Assembly: GCA_017619935.1 (NCBI GenBank)
Contig: JAFZRJ010000023.1
Span: 61,747-125,746 of the forward strand
DNA from: Muribaculaceae bacterium
GTDB taxonomy: Bacteria > Bacteroidota > Bacteroidia > Bacteroidales > Muribaculaceae
DNA: 64,000 nucleotides
Reading direction: 5' to 3'
The position numbers were made by a program, and so were the translations under genes. The notes under the pieces were generated by a model. It worked only from the letters and a program-made list of their open reading frames with translations. It ran no database searches and had not been told where the DNA came from. Below, piece after piece: positions 25,888 through 35,307 of this stretch (position 1 is the first letter of the stretch; every line of letters starts with the position of its first letter).

Positions 25888-27801
25888 TTATTCACCTGTA
25901 AGCGATTTCACCTCGCCATAAGCATGAGCCCAAATCATGGGTTCTTGCAACCACTTGTAGTTCTTGTAAGCGCCAAGGCGTTGCAGCTCTTTGCGGTTAT
26001 ACTTCTCCTCGGTCTCAGGGTCATAATTCAAACGCTGAATCCAAGTGTTCTCTTTCTCGGCTTCGGTGAGGCCGTCAATCCAGTAAGCCGCATACAGGTT
26101 ATAGGGGCGACGCAACGTGGGATATACAATCTCGTTGTTGTCGCCAATACCATATTTGTTGCGGTTGTTGCTGTAATGGTAACGGCGCATGTCGGTCCAC
26201 TGCTCGGGCTGCAGATACATGGCGATGTACTTCTGCTGCATGAGGTCGCTCAGACTGAACTCACTGGGATTGAAGAACCAGTGCTTGTTGCCACGCTCAC
26301 TAGCCTTGTGCACATAATAAGTGGTGACTTCCTTACCATGAATAACCCTGGTGGAATACTCCTCATAATCGTCGAAGAACGACTTGAGCTGCATATCCCA
26401 GGCTTCCTTTGACTCATAGCCGGGCTTACCGCCTTCAAGGGCATTACCGGGATAATTCTTCTCCGGGTCACTGTTGGGATATTGCTTCTGGAAGAAGTCG
26501 AGGTGACGCTGGATGTTCCATTCTGTGGCTTCTTTGGCCAGTGCGCAAGCCTCGGCTTTACGTCCCATCCAATAAAGAGCCTCAGCCTTGATGAAGTAAA
26601 GCTCTTCCATCGTGAAGATGGGGTTATAGGCATTGTTGGCTCCAGCATAAGCGCCCATATACAAGTTGGGATAATTGGCGATTTTGAAGCTTGAGCCCAT
26701 TCCGATGTTGTTCTCCAAATAACGCATCTTGATGTTCTCTTGCGTACTTGAAGCGGTAGCCGGACCTTTGCGGGCAATCATGAGCAAGCCACAACGCGGG
26801 TCGTTGGCAAAACCGTCGTTGGTACCACCTTCGCCACCGAAGAGGCCGCAATTCTTCTCATTGTCGGGTGAATTAAGTCCCAACAAATCCACCATGAAGA
26901 ATTTTGACGGGATGGCGCTTCCGAGCAGATTGGCACGTGACTCCCAAGAGTTGATCACGGGTTGTGCCACACTCCACACGGCGTTCTGTGTTCCCGTTCC
27001 GCCATCGAAGTTATAGCGAGGCTCATTGCCGAACCATGCGCCGTAGAGCAGGTCGCCTTTGCGCCACTGGTTGATGGCTTGGTCGGCGGCATCCACAATC
27101 TTCTGACACATGGCCGGGCTGCGGTCCACATTGGGGATATGACGCAACAGCAAACGAGCCTTGACGGCATAAACCAAACCTTTCCATTTCTCCAAGTCAC
27201 CGCCATAAACACGGTCTTCGATGGTTGAGATGGTCTCGTTATTAGGATTCTTGGTCACTGATTCGTCTTCGTACAAGGCAATCAGGTCGTCAATTTCCTG
27301 CATCATCCATGCGTAGATGGATTCCTGCGTGTCGTAGGTGGGTGCATTTACTACATAAGCCTGACTGCGTGGCATATCGCCAAAAGCGTCGGTCGTAAGC
27401 TGAGTGGACATCAGCATGATGGTGCGGGCAATCAGCTCATAATTAGGCGAATTGATGTTACGGGAATTCTGCACCAAGTTGAGGGAGTTTTTACCGATAT
27501 CATAGAAGTGGCGACGCCACATCGGGTGACGGTTCATCGTGAGCATTTCTTGCTCGCACTTGTAGGAATAGGCACCGATGGAGCTTTTTCCTCCCGTAGT
27601 GAGCATTTGCGTGAAATAAGCATAATACTCCGAATGATCGTAGACTATCTGCTGAGCGTAAAACACCACCACAGGCAAGCCTACCTTAGCATTGATTACA
27701 TGGGCTTTATCGGGATTGACGTTGTCATCGAGCACGTCGTTACAACTCACCGCGACCATGCTGGCTAATAAAAGCGCTGCAATAAATCTTATCTTATTCA
27801 T
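25888..27801 (-). CDS. SusD/RagB family nutrient-binding outer membrane lipoprotein
   Basis: This 637-residue lipoprotein has a lipobox with cysteine 20 (MVAVSC). The SusD-type helical TPR scaffold is visible: AKVGLPVVVFYAQQIVYDH early, IYAWMMQEIDDLIALYED, YGGDLEKWKGLVYAVKARLLL (the conserved W.K..A.ALKARL-like site), and in the C-terminal half EELYFIKAEALYWMGRKAEA and MQQKYIAMYLQPEQWTDMRR. It resembles the SusD-like group 2 rather than starch SusD. It caps the SusC-like channel encoded 15 bp upstream and helps capture the nutrient. Confidence 0.9.
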   Translation of the reverse strand: MNKIRFIAALLLASMVAVSCNDVLDDNVNPDKAHVINAKVGLPVVVFYAQQIVYDHSEYYAYFTQMLTTGGKSSIGAYSYKCEQEMLTMNRHPMWRRHFYDIGKNSLNLVQNSRNINSPNYELIARTIMLMSTQLTTDAFGDMPRSQAYVVNAPTYDTQESIYAWMMQEIDDLIALYEDESVTKNPNNETISTIEDRVYGGDLEKWKGLVYAVKARLLLRHIPNVDRSPAMCQKIVDAADQAINQWRKGDLLYGAWFGNEPRYNFDGGTGTQNAVWSVAQPVINSWESRANLLGSAIPSKFFMVDLLGLNSPDNEKNCGLFGGEGGTNDGFANDPRCGLLMIARKGPATASSTQENIKMRYLENNIGMGSSFKIANYPNLYMGAYAGANNAYNPIFTMEELYFIKAEALYWMGRKAEACALAKEATEWNIQRHLDFFQKQYPNSDPEKNYPGNALEGGKPGYESKEAWDMQLKSFFDDYEEYSTRVIHGKEVTTYYVHKASERGNKHWFFNPSEFSLSDLMQQKYIAMYLQPEQWTDMRRYHYSNNRNKYGIGDNNEIVYPTLRRPYNLYAAYWIDGLTEAEKENTWIQRLNYDPETEEKYNRKELQRLGAYKNYKWLQEPMIWAHAYGEVKSLTGE

Positions 27802-27816
27802 AGTTGTAGTCGGATG

Positions 27817-30800
27817 TTAGAACGTGGCTTTAAGCGTAAAATTGAAACTGCGCGTGCTGGGCACATTGTAATTGTCAATACCCATTCCGCCAGTACCTCC
27901 TGCAGTACTTGCCAAGATGGCGGGGTCGTTACCCGTGTACTTGGTAAGCAAGAACAAGTTGCGACCTGTGAGTGTCGCGGTCAAGCCCTTGATGGGCCAC
28001 GACTTCTTGAACATTGACGTGAAGTCATAGCCTAATGTCACATAACTCAAACGGATGTAAGAGCCATCCTCGATAAAGTTGGACGACACTTGATAGTAAG
28101 TGTTGATGAAGTTCTGGTCAAGAACGATTGGAGTGCGGTTCGGCTCGTAAGTCACGGTGCCGTCGGCTGCCGTCACGGCTTGAACGCCCTTGAAAATCAC
28201 CTCGCGGTTACGATACTTGTCGTAGAGGTGGTTCATGCCATTGGAAATCAAACTGCGACCTGTCACATTGACCACGTCACCACCGCAGCGCCCGTCGAGC
28301 AGGAACGACAAGGTGGCGTTCTTATAGCGGAACACCGATCCAAGTCCAAGCAAGAAATCGGGTTCACGATTACCGATATAAATACCCTTTTGGGGGCTGA
28401 TGATGGGATAACCCTCAGCATTGCAAATCACATTGCCGTCCGGGTCACGCTCATAATCCTTACCCGAAATACCCGTCGAAGAGCCGTTCAGACGCGCCAC
28501 GGGGAAAATGTCGCCGTATTGCGTACCCTGAATTTCAATCACATCCTCGGGCAACTTGGTCACACGGCCACGGTTGAACGAGTAGTTGGCTGTCGCCGTC
28601 CAGTCGAAGTCAGCAGTCTTGATGATGTCTTGCGCCAGCGTGATTTCCATACCGTGGTTCTTGATGGTTCCCTCGTTGCGGGTTTGCAGAATCGTTCCCG
28701 ATGCCGGAGACACACGCACCGACACAATCTGGTTGTCGGCCTTGGTCTCGTAATAAGCAATATCAAGTCGGGTACGGCTGTTGAAGAAGCGCAAGTCAGC
28801 ACCGATTTCCCACGAGCTGTCCATCTCGGGCTCGAGGTCGGTAGCGCGTGATGTGGTGGGATCCACGCCATAACCACCGTCGGAGAACTGCACCCATTGT
28901 TTATAGGTGTCGGTGAACAAGTAGGCCGGGCAGTCTTTACCCACCTTGGCCCAGTTGCCACGAATCTTACCATAGGAGAACCACTTGTTTTGCAAGTGGA
29001 ACAATTCGCTGAAAATCACACCACCGGTGATTGACGGATAGGAATAAGACGACCTGGATGCCTGCAACAGACGCGACGACCCGTCGTAACGATAGGTGGC
29101 CGACAACTGAGCAATACCCTTGTAGTCAAACCTCAACTCGCCGAAGTAGCCATACTTGTTCCAACGAGAGTGATACAGCGTGGGACGGTTGTTGGCGAGC
29201 AAGTCCAGTATCACGCCCTTGTCATTACTCATCGTGTTGAAATAGGTATTGGCGAAACTAAAAAAATCACCGCCCAATTGGAACCAGTCATTGCCGATGG
29301 ATGACTCCAGACCTTTGCGCTCTTTGTATTCCATACCGTAGAGCACGTTGAAAGTAAAGTCTTCGGCAAATGTCTTTTGATAAGTCCCAATGAACTGGGC
29401 CGTGAACTGTTCACTGCGAGATGGTTGGAAACTGACCGAACCATATTTGTACCACAAGCCCTGGCCATTGAGGGTCGTGATGAGGTCTTCGGGCAATGTT
29501 TGTTCTTCGGTCGAAGCCCAATCGGAGAGATAATCCGACAAGTTATAGTTCAAATCACCGTCATAATAGCGCGGAACCGTGTAGGAATCGTACATCGAAT
29601 AGCCCTTGTCATATCCAATCTTTCCAGTAAACACTAAGTCTTTAATGGGTTCATAGCTTATCTGGCCGTTAATCATGAAACGGTTGCTCTCGGTCACGCT
29701 ACTGTCGTTATAGCGGCCATAATAAGGTGAAATGGCTGCCGAGATGCGTTCGCGATCCAACATCACGTCCCAGTTGTCGTAAGTGGCGCCCCAGTTCACA
29801 TGGCCTTCATTGGTTTGATAATCGGCCATGTTCTTGCTGCGTCCCCAATAGTAAATGGTGGACATGGAGTTGCCGAACGAACGGGCCTTATTATTAATAA
29901 TGTTAGTCGAGAGTTGGAACGTCACTTTATCCGACGGCTTATAGGTTCCCTTCAAGAATACAGTAATCTGTTTCTTGTAATCTTTAGGAACGATACCTTC
30001 ATGATCCAAATAGGCTACTGAAGCGTATGAGTTGAACTTCTCGGTACCACCCGAAATAGAAACATCATACTTCTGCATCAAGCCGTTCTTGAGAAATTCG
30101 CCCACATTGTCGTAGCGATTCTCTCCGGTCGCAAAATAAGGTCCCCATCCACCGCCATAGGTGTTTTCTTTATACATACCTTTGGTACCAGGTGTGAACA
30201 TGCTCTGCACTTTGGGAACACGCATGGGGGTGTTCACCTCCAGGCTGGCGCTTGCAGTCACCTTCACTGTACCGTCCTTGCTACCGCTCTTGGTGGTAAT
30301 CATGATGACACCGTTAGCGGCTTCCTGGCCATAGAGCGCCGATGCGGCGGCACCTTTCAGCACAGTCATATTCTCAATGTCGTTGGGGTTCAAATCTCCA
30401 AGCGAAGAAACTTGTCCGCGGATGGCAACTCCATCGACGATGAGCAGTGGCTCATTGTTCTGAGAGTTGTTCATCGATGAAATGGCACGGATAATCACCT
30501 GAGTCGAGGAGTTGGGCGAACCACCCCCCGTGTTCACTTGCAAACCTGCCACCTTACCTTGCAGTGAGTTGGCAAAGTTGGTCGAACCGCCAGCGGTCAC
30601 CTGGTCGCTGTCGAGCGACTGTACGGCGAAGTTCAGTTTCTTCTTTTCTTGGGTCTGACCCATTGCCGTCACAACCACCTCGCTCAGCACCTGGGCATTC
30701 TCGGTGAGCTCGACATTGATCACGGATTTCCCGCTCGTCACTTTGATGGAAACTGGATTCATGCCCACATAAGACACATCCAGCACCTCGCCGTCATTGA

Positions 30801-30981
30801 CGTCGATAGAGTATTTTCCGTCCAAGTCGGTCGCCGTTCCTCGTGTGGTGCCATGCACCTGAACGGTGGCCCCGATGATGGGCTCGCCGTCGGATGCCTG
30901 CTTCACCACACCAGTCACCGTGCGGGCATAGCCCAGCACCGCTAGCACGGAAAACAACAGAAGCAGTAATTGTTTCTTCAT
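27817..30981 (-). CDS. SusC/RagA family TonB-linked outer membrane transporter
   Basis: This 1054-residue transporter has a signal peptide (1-19), a carboxypeptidase-regulatory-like domain (about 22-100: VTGVVKQASDGEPIIGATV...DLDGKYSIDV), a TonB-box-like stretch (LSEVVVTAMG) and a plug domain (about 115-240: LQGKVAGLQVNTGGG and the SusC-signature GAAASALYGQEAANGVIMITTK). A 22-strand barrel follows to the aromatic C-terminus. It imports a nutrient using TonB energy. It is the first gene of the operon susC-susD-lipoprotein-PKD lipoprotein. No hybrid two-component, anti-sigma or SusR-type regulator is adjacent. Confidence 0.94.
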   Translation of the reverse strand: MKKQLLLLLFSVLAVLGYARTVTGVVKQASDGEPIIGATVQVHGTTRGTATDLDGKYSIDVNDGEVLDVSYVGMNPVSIKVTSGKSVINVELTENAQVLSEVVVTAMGQTQEKKKLNFAVQSLDSDQVTAGGSTNFANSLQGKVAGLQVNTGGGSPNSSTQVIIRAISSMNNSQNNEPLLIVDGVAIRGQVSSLGDLNPNDIENMTVLKGAAASALYGQEAANGVIMITTKSGSKDGTVKVTASASLEVNTPMRVPKVQSMFTPGTKGMYKENTYGGGWGPYFATGENRYDNVGEFLKNGLMQKYDVSISGGTEKFNSYASVAYLDHEGIVPKDYKKQITVFLKGTYKPSDKVTFQLSTNIINNKARSFGNSMSTIYYWGRSKNMADYQTNEGHVNWGATYDNWDVMLDRERISAAISPYYGRYNDSSVTESNRFMINGQISYEPIKDLVFTGKIGYDKGYSMYDSYTVPRYYDGDLNYNLSDYLSDWASTEEQTLPEDLITTLNGQGLWYKYGSVSFQPSRSEQFTAQFIGTYQKTFAEDFTFNVLYGMEYKERKGLESSIGNDWFQLGGDFFSFANTYFNTMSNDKGVILDLLANNRPTLYHSRWNKYGYFGELRFDYKGIAQLSATYRYDGSSRLLQASRSSYSYPSITGGVIFSELFHLQNKWFSYGKIRGNWAKVGKDCPAYLFTDTYKQWVQFSDGGYGVDPTTSRATDLEPEMDSSWEIGADLRFFNSRTRLDIAYYETKADNQIVSVRVSPASGTILQTRNEGTIKNHGMEITLAQDIIKTADFDWTATANYSFNRGRVTKLPEDVIEIQGTQYGDIFPVARLNGSSTGISGKDYERDPDGNVICNAEGYPIISPQKGIYIGNREPDFLLGLGSVFRYKNATLSFLLDGRCGGDVVNVTGRSLISNGMNHLYDKYRNREVIFKGVQAVTAADGTVTYEPNRTPIVLDQNFINTYYQVSSNFIEDGSYIRLSYVTLGYDFTSMFKKSWPIKGLTATLTGRNLFLLTKYTGNDPAILASTAGGTGGMGIDNYNVPSTRSFNFTLKATF

Positions 30982-31060
30982 AATGACATTTATTATAAAT
31001 TGTTTGATATTTGTTTATATAATTATTGGGTCGCTATATTATTTGCGATAGATTAACTCA

Positions 31061-31068
31061 CAAATTTA
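31061..31068 (-). promoter_or_regulatory. Promoter -7 element of the SusC/D operon
   Basis: On the minus strand TAAATTTG matches TAnnTTTG, about 80 bp before the susC-like ATG. A -33 box is not clear. The remaining gap to 31217 is AT-rich and otherwise featureless. Confidence 0.5.
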
Positions 31069-31216
31069 CACATTCTTTTTGACATAAAATAAATCTGACA
31101 AAAAATAATTCTCGTTTTAAGGTTTTTTATGTTAACTATATTTGTTTGGAGTTTTTAACACTTCCAAAAGGGTTCATTTTCTTTTGCTGAGAACTGCATT
31201 AAAATATGGTGGTTTG

Positions 31217-31248
31217 CTTGGGGGTGTTGTATAGTTTGACTAATTTTG
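31217..31248 (+). promoter_or_regulatory. Promoter of the RluA-type gene, touching the start codon
   Basis: CTTG (31217-31220), a 20-bp spacer and TAATTTTG (31241-31248) fit the promoter consensus. The ATG at 31250 begins one base after the -7 box, so either the start is further inside or the mRNA has nearly no leader. Confidence 0.5.
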
Positions 31249-31249
31249 C

Positions 31250-32911
31250 ATGGTGATTGAAAGCAAATTACATAGGTTCGTGCACGACATCTCGTCGGTC
31301 TCTCGTCCACAACAATTCACATGGCCGTTCCACTATGTGCCCCACCCGTTGTGCACGATAGCGGCCAACGAACTTCAAAACTACGTGCAATCACGACAGG
31401 AATGGGCCGAAGAACTGGAGTTGGGCAAAATGCTGGGTGTGCTGGTGGTGGAAGACCCGGACGGCACACTTGGGTTTCTCGCGGCTTTTTCGGGCAACTT
31501 GGCTGGCGACAACAACCACGACTACTTCGTGCCGCCCATCCACGACTTGCTGAATCCCGACGGGGAATTCAAGCGAGGAGAACATGAAATATCAGCCATC
31601 AACCACTGCATTGACGCTCTGGAACGGTCACCACAAAGGCAACAACTGATTCACGTACGCAGTGAGCGCATAAAAAGCCAAGAACAAGAGTTGGAGCATT
31701 TCAAGCAAATCATGGAACAAGGGAAGCAACGTCGGCACACGCTTCGTGAAGAGGGTCATCTCACAGCCGAACAGGAAGCCGAACTGATTAGAGAAAGCCA
31801 GTTCCAAAAAGCGGAATTGAAACGACTCAAACTGCGGCACCTGGAGCAGTTGGCAGACATCGACACAGAATTAAGCGTACTTGAACATGAAATACAGGAA
31901 CTGCGCAAAGAACGCAAGTTAAAAAGCGAGGCCCTACAGAGCCGGCTGTTTGACTTATATATTGTGAACAATGCGCGCGGCCAACAACAATCGCTGAGCC
32001 AAATCTTTGCCGATTTCGCCAAGAGAGAGGACAAGCCTCGTTACGCTATTCCTCCAGGCGGAGCGGGAGAATGCTGTGCGCCCAAACTCTTGCAATACGC
32101 CTATCAGCACCAACTGCGACCTGTGTGTATGGCCGAATTTTGGTGGGGGAACTCGCCTGCAGGCGAAGTACGGCATCATGGTCACTACTACCCTGCCTGC
32201 CGCAGCAAGTGCCTGCCCATTCTCACATTCATGCTTCAAGGACTTGATGTAGAACCTAATCCACTGGCCGACAAATGTCAGAACCAACTGGAAGAACTTT
32301 ACGACGACTCCTGGCTAACGGTGGTGAATAAGCCTGAAGGGATGCTATCGGAGCCAGGAAAACTGCTCAGCGACTCAGCACTAACTCGCTTTATGGAGCG
32401 ACATCCCGAAGCCACAGGACCCGTTCTGGTGCATCGGCTTGACCAGGAAACGTCAGGCCTGCTGATTTTCGCCAAGGACAAGGACACACACAAAGAACTG
32501 CAGCGACAATTCGCCGAGCGAGAGGTTCGCAAAGAATATATCGCATGGCTTGATGGTTTCGTGCAACGTGACGGAGGCATCATCGACCTGCCGCTACGCC
32601 CCAATGCTGATGACCGCCCGCGGCAAGTGGTGGATTTTGAGCTAGGCAAACAAGCAGTGACCCACTTCGAGGTCATGGAGCGCCGTCCCGACGGCATCAC
32701 GCTGGTGCTTTTCACGCCCCGCACAGGTCGCACCCATCAACTACGGGTTCATGCCTCGCACCCGTTGGGACTGGGTTGCCCCATCGTGGGGGATATGCTC
32801 TATGGCAAAGCGGCTACACGACTTATGCTTCACGCCACATCCATCACCTTTGTCCACCCCGTCACCGGTGAACAACTCACCATCCGCTGTCCGTTTACGC
32901 CTCCTGAATAA
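31250..32911 (+). CDS. RluA family pseudouridine synthase with long N-terminal extension
   Basis: This 553-residue protein has a C-terminal RluA-type catalytic domain (about residues 345-550). VLVHRLDQETSGLLIFAK holds the catalytic aspartate of HRLD, and RTGRTHQLRVH is the RNA/uridine-site motif. The first 340 residues are unlike E. coli RluA: an N-terminal domain, a coiled-coil segment (about 125-235, rich in E, K and Q, with EQELEHFKQIMEQGK), and a part with conserved CRSKC-type cysteines. This extended form is known in Bacteroidota. It converts uridine to pseudouridine in RNA; which RNA is uncertain. The 5' end is in doubt because the only good promoter overlaps the ATG; GTG at 31253 is an alternative. 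Confidence 0.85.
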   Translation: MVIESKLHRFVHDISSVSRPQQFTWPFHYVPHPLCTIAANELQNYVQSRQEWAEELELGKMLGVLVVEDPDGTLGFLAAFSGNLAGDNNHDYFVPPIHDLLNPDGEFKRGEHEISAINHCIDALERSPQRQQLIHVRSERIKSQEQELEHFKQIMEQGKQRRHTLREEGHLTAEQEAELIRESQFQKAELKRLKLRHLEQLADIDTELSVLEHEIQELRKERKLKSEALQSRLFDLYIVNNARGQQQSLSQIFADFAKREDKPRYAIPPGGAGECCAPKLLQYAYQHQLRPVCMAEFWWGNSPAGEVRHHGHYYPACRSKCLPILTFMLQGLDVEPNPLADKCQNQLEELYDDSWLTVVNKPEGMLSEPGKLLSDSALTRFMERHPEATGPVLVHRLDQETSGLLIFAKDKDTHKELQRQFAEREVRKEYIAWLDGFVQRDGGIIDLPLRPNADDRPRQVVDFELGKQAVTHFEVMERRPDGITLVLFTPRTGRTHQLRVHASHPLGLGCPIVGDMLYGKAATRLMLHATSITFVHPVTGEQLTIRCPFTPPE

Positions 32912-32936
32912 AGCGTACGAACAACGTCACTTTCCA

Positions 32937-32961
32937 CCTTTTTAAATACTATTTTAAAAGG
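32937..32961. terminator. AT-rich hairpin between convergent genes
   Basis: CCTTTTTAAA (32937-32946) pairs with TTTTAAAAGG (32952-32961) with one mismatch, between the ends of the RluA-type gene and the convergent permease gene. The T-rich and A-rich arms could act in both directions. Confidence 0.4.
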
Positions 32962-32964
32962 AAA

Positions 32965-34164
32965 TCAACGGTCAACCTGAGCGGACGGAGCATCTTCTCC
33001 GGCTGTAGCTGCCACTGTGGCGAGCAGACCATTCTTTTTCTTGCTCTTTTTGTCCTTTTTCTTCTTTTTGTTGCCAGTGGGGTCGTATGGGATATGTAGC
33101 ACATACTCACAATAATAGCTGATAATGAGCGTGGTGAGCGGCAAGGCGATAATCAGCCCGATAAAGCCCAAGACATAGGCCCACAGCGAGAGCGACAGGA
33201 ACACAATGGCAGGATTCAGTCCCATGGCCGACTTCATGATGGCAGGAATGAGAATCATATCCTGAATGACCTGACAGATGCAATAGGCGGCAAAGGTCCA
33301 TCCGAACAGCACCCAAAAACTGCCACCGGTGGCCACCGAAGCCACCAGACACAGAAACGCCGCCACGGGAATGGAAATCAGCTGCAAATAAGGCACCATA
33401 TTGAGTACGCCTATCAACAAACCGAATACGATGGCCATGGGCAACCCGATGATGTAGAACTCGATGGCGAAAATGACACCCACAAAGAACGACACCAACG
33501 CCTGACCACGGAAATAACGGCTCATGGTATGCTGCACGTCGCCCAGCACCTTGAAAGACGTGCGACGATACTTTTGTGGGATAGCGCCCTTGAACGCCTT
33601 GCTCAACTTGTCAAAATCAAGCATCACAAAGAACATATACAGCAGGACAATGAGCCAAGAAGCGATGTTCAAAATCACACTCAGCGTACCGCCCACAAAC
33701 GACCACGTGCCAGTGGCCACCTGATTGATAAGTTTCATCCACTGCTCCTTGCTGAGCAACGAGTAGAGCTGCTCAACGTCAACGTACTGGCGGACATAGT
33801 CGTGAATGGCGGCAGGAACAAACGGAACGTTTAACGATGATTTGGCGTAGGCGGTGAGCATCTTGGCCATGTCGGACACCTCGTCAATCAGATATGGTAT
33901 CAACAACCACAATGCCAGCCATATCAATCCCACCACCAACAGCAGCGTGAGAATGACTGAAATCATGCGGTTGTGCACATGCAACTTTTTTTGAAAGAAA
34001 TTGACGACAGGGTCAAGGATATAGGCGAGAATAAAGCCCACGACAAAGGGCAGCAACACTGGCGACAAATAATTAATAATATATATGCCAACACCGATGC
34101 TCAGGCAACTTAACACCAATCGCACCACACGGTCAAAGTCATATTTCTTTACCTTCTCTTCCAT
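32965..34164 (-). CDS. AI-2E/PerM family membrane permease
   Basis: This 399-residue membrane protein has about seven or eight transmembrane segments and the family features SPVLLPFVVGFILAYILDPVV near the N-terminus and GFIGLIIALPLTTLIISYY near the C-terminus. The AI-2E transporter family includes TqsA and sodium/proton antiporters, so a named substrate cannot be given. The C-terminal tail after about residue 365 is rich in lysine (KKKKKDKKSKKK) and lies in the cytoplasm by the positive-inside rule. It has its own promoter at 34190-34197. Confidence 0.85.
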   Translation of the reverse strand: MEEKVKKYDFDRVVRLVLSCLSIGVGIYIINYLSPVLLPFVVGFILAYILDPVVNFFQKKLHVHNRMISVILTLLLVVGLIWLALWLLIPYLIDEVSDMAKMLTAYAKSSLNVPFVPAAIHDYVRQYVDVEQLYSLLSKEQWMKLINQVATGTWSFVGGTLSVILNIASWLIVLLYMFFVMLDFDKLSKAFKGAIPQKYRRTSFKVLGDVQHTMSRYFRGQALVSFFVGVIFAIEFYIIGLPMAIVFGLLIGVLNMVPYLQLISIPVAAFLCLVASVATGGSFWVLFGWTFAAYCICQVIQDMILIPAIMKSAMGLNPAIVFLSLSLWAYVLGFIGLIIALPLTTLIISYYCEYVLHIPYDPTGNKKKKKDKKSKKKNGLLATVAATAGEDAPSAQVDR

Positions 34165-34189
34165 CGTTCTATTACATTATTTCAATGCA

Positions 34190-34197
34190 CAAAGTTA
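34190..34197 (-). promoter_or_regulatory. Promoter -7 element of the permease gene
   Basis: On the minus strand TAACTTTG matches TAnnTTTG, 25 bp before the ATG at 34164. Confidence 0.5.
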
Positions 34198-34239
34198 CAT
34201 TAAAAATTACGACTAGAACTCAGTTTGAAAAAAAAAATA

Positions 34240-34247
34240 TAATTTTG
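34240..34247 (+). promoter_or_regulatory. Promoter -7 element of the DUF6249-sigma operon
   Basis: TAATTTTG matches TAnnTTTG and gives a leader of about 100 nt to the ATG at 34352. No -33 box at the standard distance was found. Confidence 0.45.
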
Positions 34248-34351
34248 TGCCACCTTCTTGCAACCTTTTGCAGGGGTCATTGCGTCTAATGCATGAAAAG
34301 TCGCTCAACGACGCAGTGACTGATTGTGATAACAACTAAAAATTGAATGAT

Positions 34352-35266
34352 ATGAAAAAGATGATCTTAATGCTGTTGGTGGCCATGTTCACCATCACCA
34401 GCGCACAAGCCGAAAGGGGTTTCGCCACCATTCATGGCGACACCACCATTATTACCAACGGTGAAGACACCGTGCGGTTCGTTGGGGTCAACGGGCTGTC
34501 GAAACGCATCACCGCCATGCTCGACGATACCCTGCTCAACCTGAAAGCGGGGGATTCGCAAAACGACTCCATCGCCCAAGCCAATGCCGAAGACACGATG
34601 GGTGTGGAAGAATTTCCCATTAAGGATAGCACCCAAAAGATTTGGGCCGACACGTCCGAAACGATTGTGGCATCCATCATGACAGGCATCACCTTCATCG
34701 TGCTGTTCTCGCTGTTGTTCTACTATCTGCACCGCCGCCGTAAATATAAAATGGTGGAGAAAGCCATTGAGAACAATTATCCGCTGCCAGGATATATCTT
34801 CGGTGCCGCTCAAGAAACTCCGCGAGTCGTCTACACCCCAATGCCCACTCCCCCACCATTCAACGTCAACCGTAACGATACCGTGACCGGTACGCCTCTC
34901 AACAATGCCGACGCTGCACAACAAGGCCAGCAGTATGCCGCACAAATGCCGCAACAACCTCTCGGCGACCAAATCGACTGGCACCAGATGAAAGGCGGGT
35001 TCACAACCGCAGTTACAGGGTTAGCTTTCATGTTGTTCTTCGCTGTAGTAGGAGCCACACCGCTGGCATGCATGTTCACCATCCTGCTGCTGATAGGACT
35101 GGGCAAAATGTGGCTCAATTACCAAGACCAGAAGAATGCCATCGCCGCTTGGAAACAGCAACAGACCTGGTACGGCAACATTCCGACCCAGCAAACGCCC
35201 CCTCCGATGCGGCCCGCACAAGACAACAACGTGCAACAGCCCCAAAACACCGAGCAACCGCAATAA
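34352..35266 (+). CDS. DUF6249 domain membrane protein
   Basis: This 304-residue protein has a signal peptide (about 1-19, SAQA-E), an extracytoplasmic segment, one transmembrane helix (about 110-130, VASIMTGITFIVLFSLLFYY) followed by a basic stretch and the segment KYKMVEKAIENNYPLP, typical of DUF6249. A Gln/Pro-rich linker follows, then a second hydrophobic part (about 220-255), and the tail is again Gln/Pro-rich. I used the ATG at 34352; a TTG three codons upstream also opens the frame. In Bacteroidota this family is usually found just before an ECF sigma gene, as here (41 bp), which suggests a role in the same envelope-stress unit. Confidence 0.78.
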   Translation: MKKMILMLLVAMFTITSAQAERGFATIHGDTTIITNGEDTVRFVGVNGLSKRITAMLDDTLLNLKAGDSQNDSIAQANAEDTMGVEEFPIKDSTQKIWADTSETIVASIMTGITFIVLFSLLFYYLHRRRKYKMVEKAIENNYPLPGYIFGAAQETPRVVYTPMPTPPPFNVNRNDTVTGTPLNNADAAQQGQQYAAQMPQQPLGDQIDWHQMKGGFTTAVTGLAFMLFFAVVGATPLACMFTILLLIGLGKMWLNYQDQKNAIAAWKQQQTWYGNIPTQQTPPPMRPAQDNNVQQPQNTEQPQ

Positions 35267-35307
35267 TTCAATCTCTCGTATAACAATATATCCTCATCAT
35301 CGTCACG

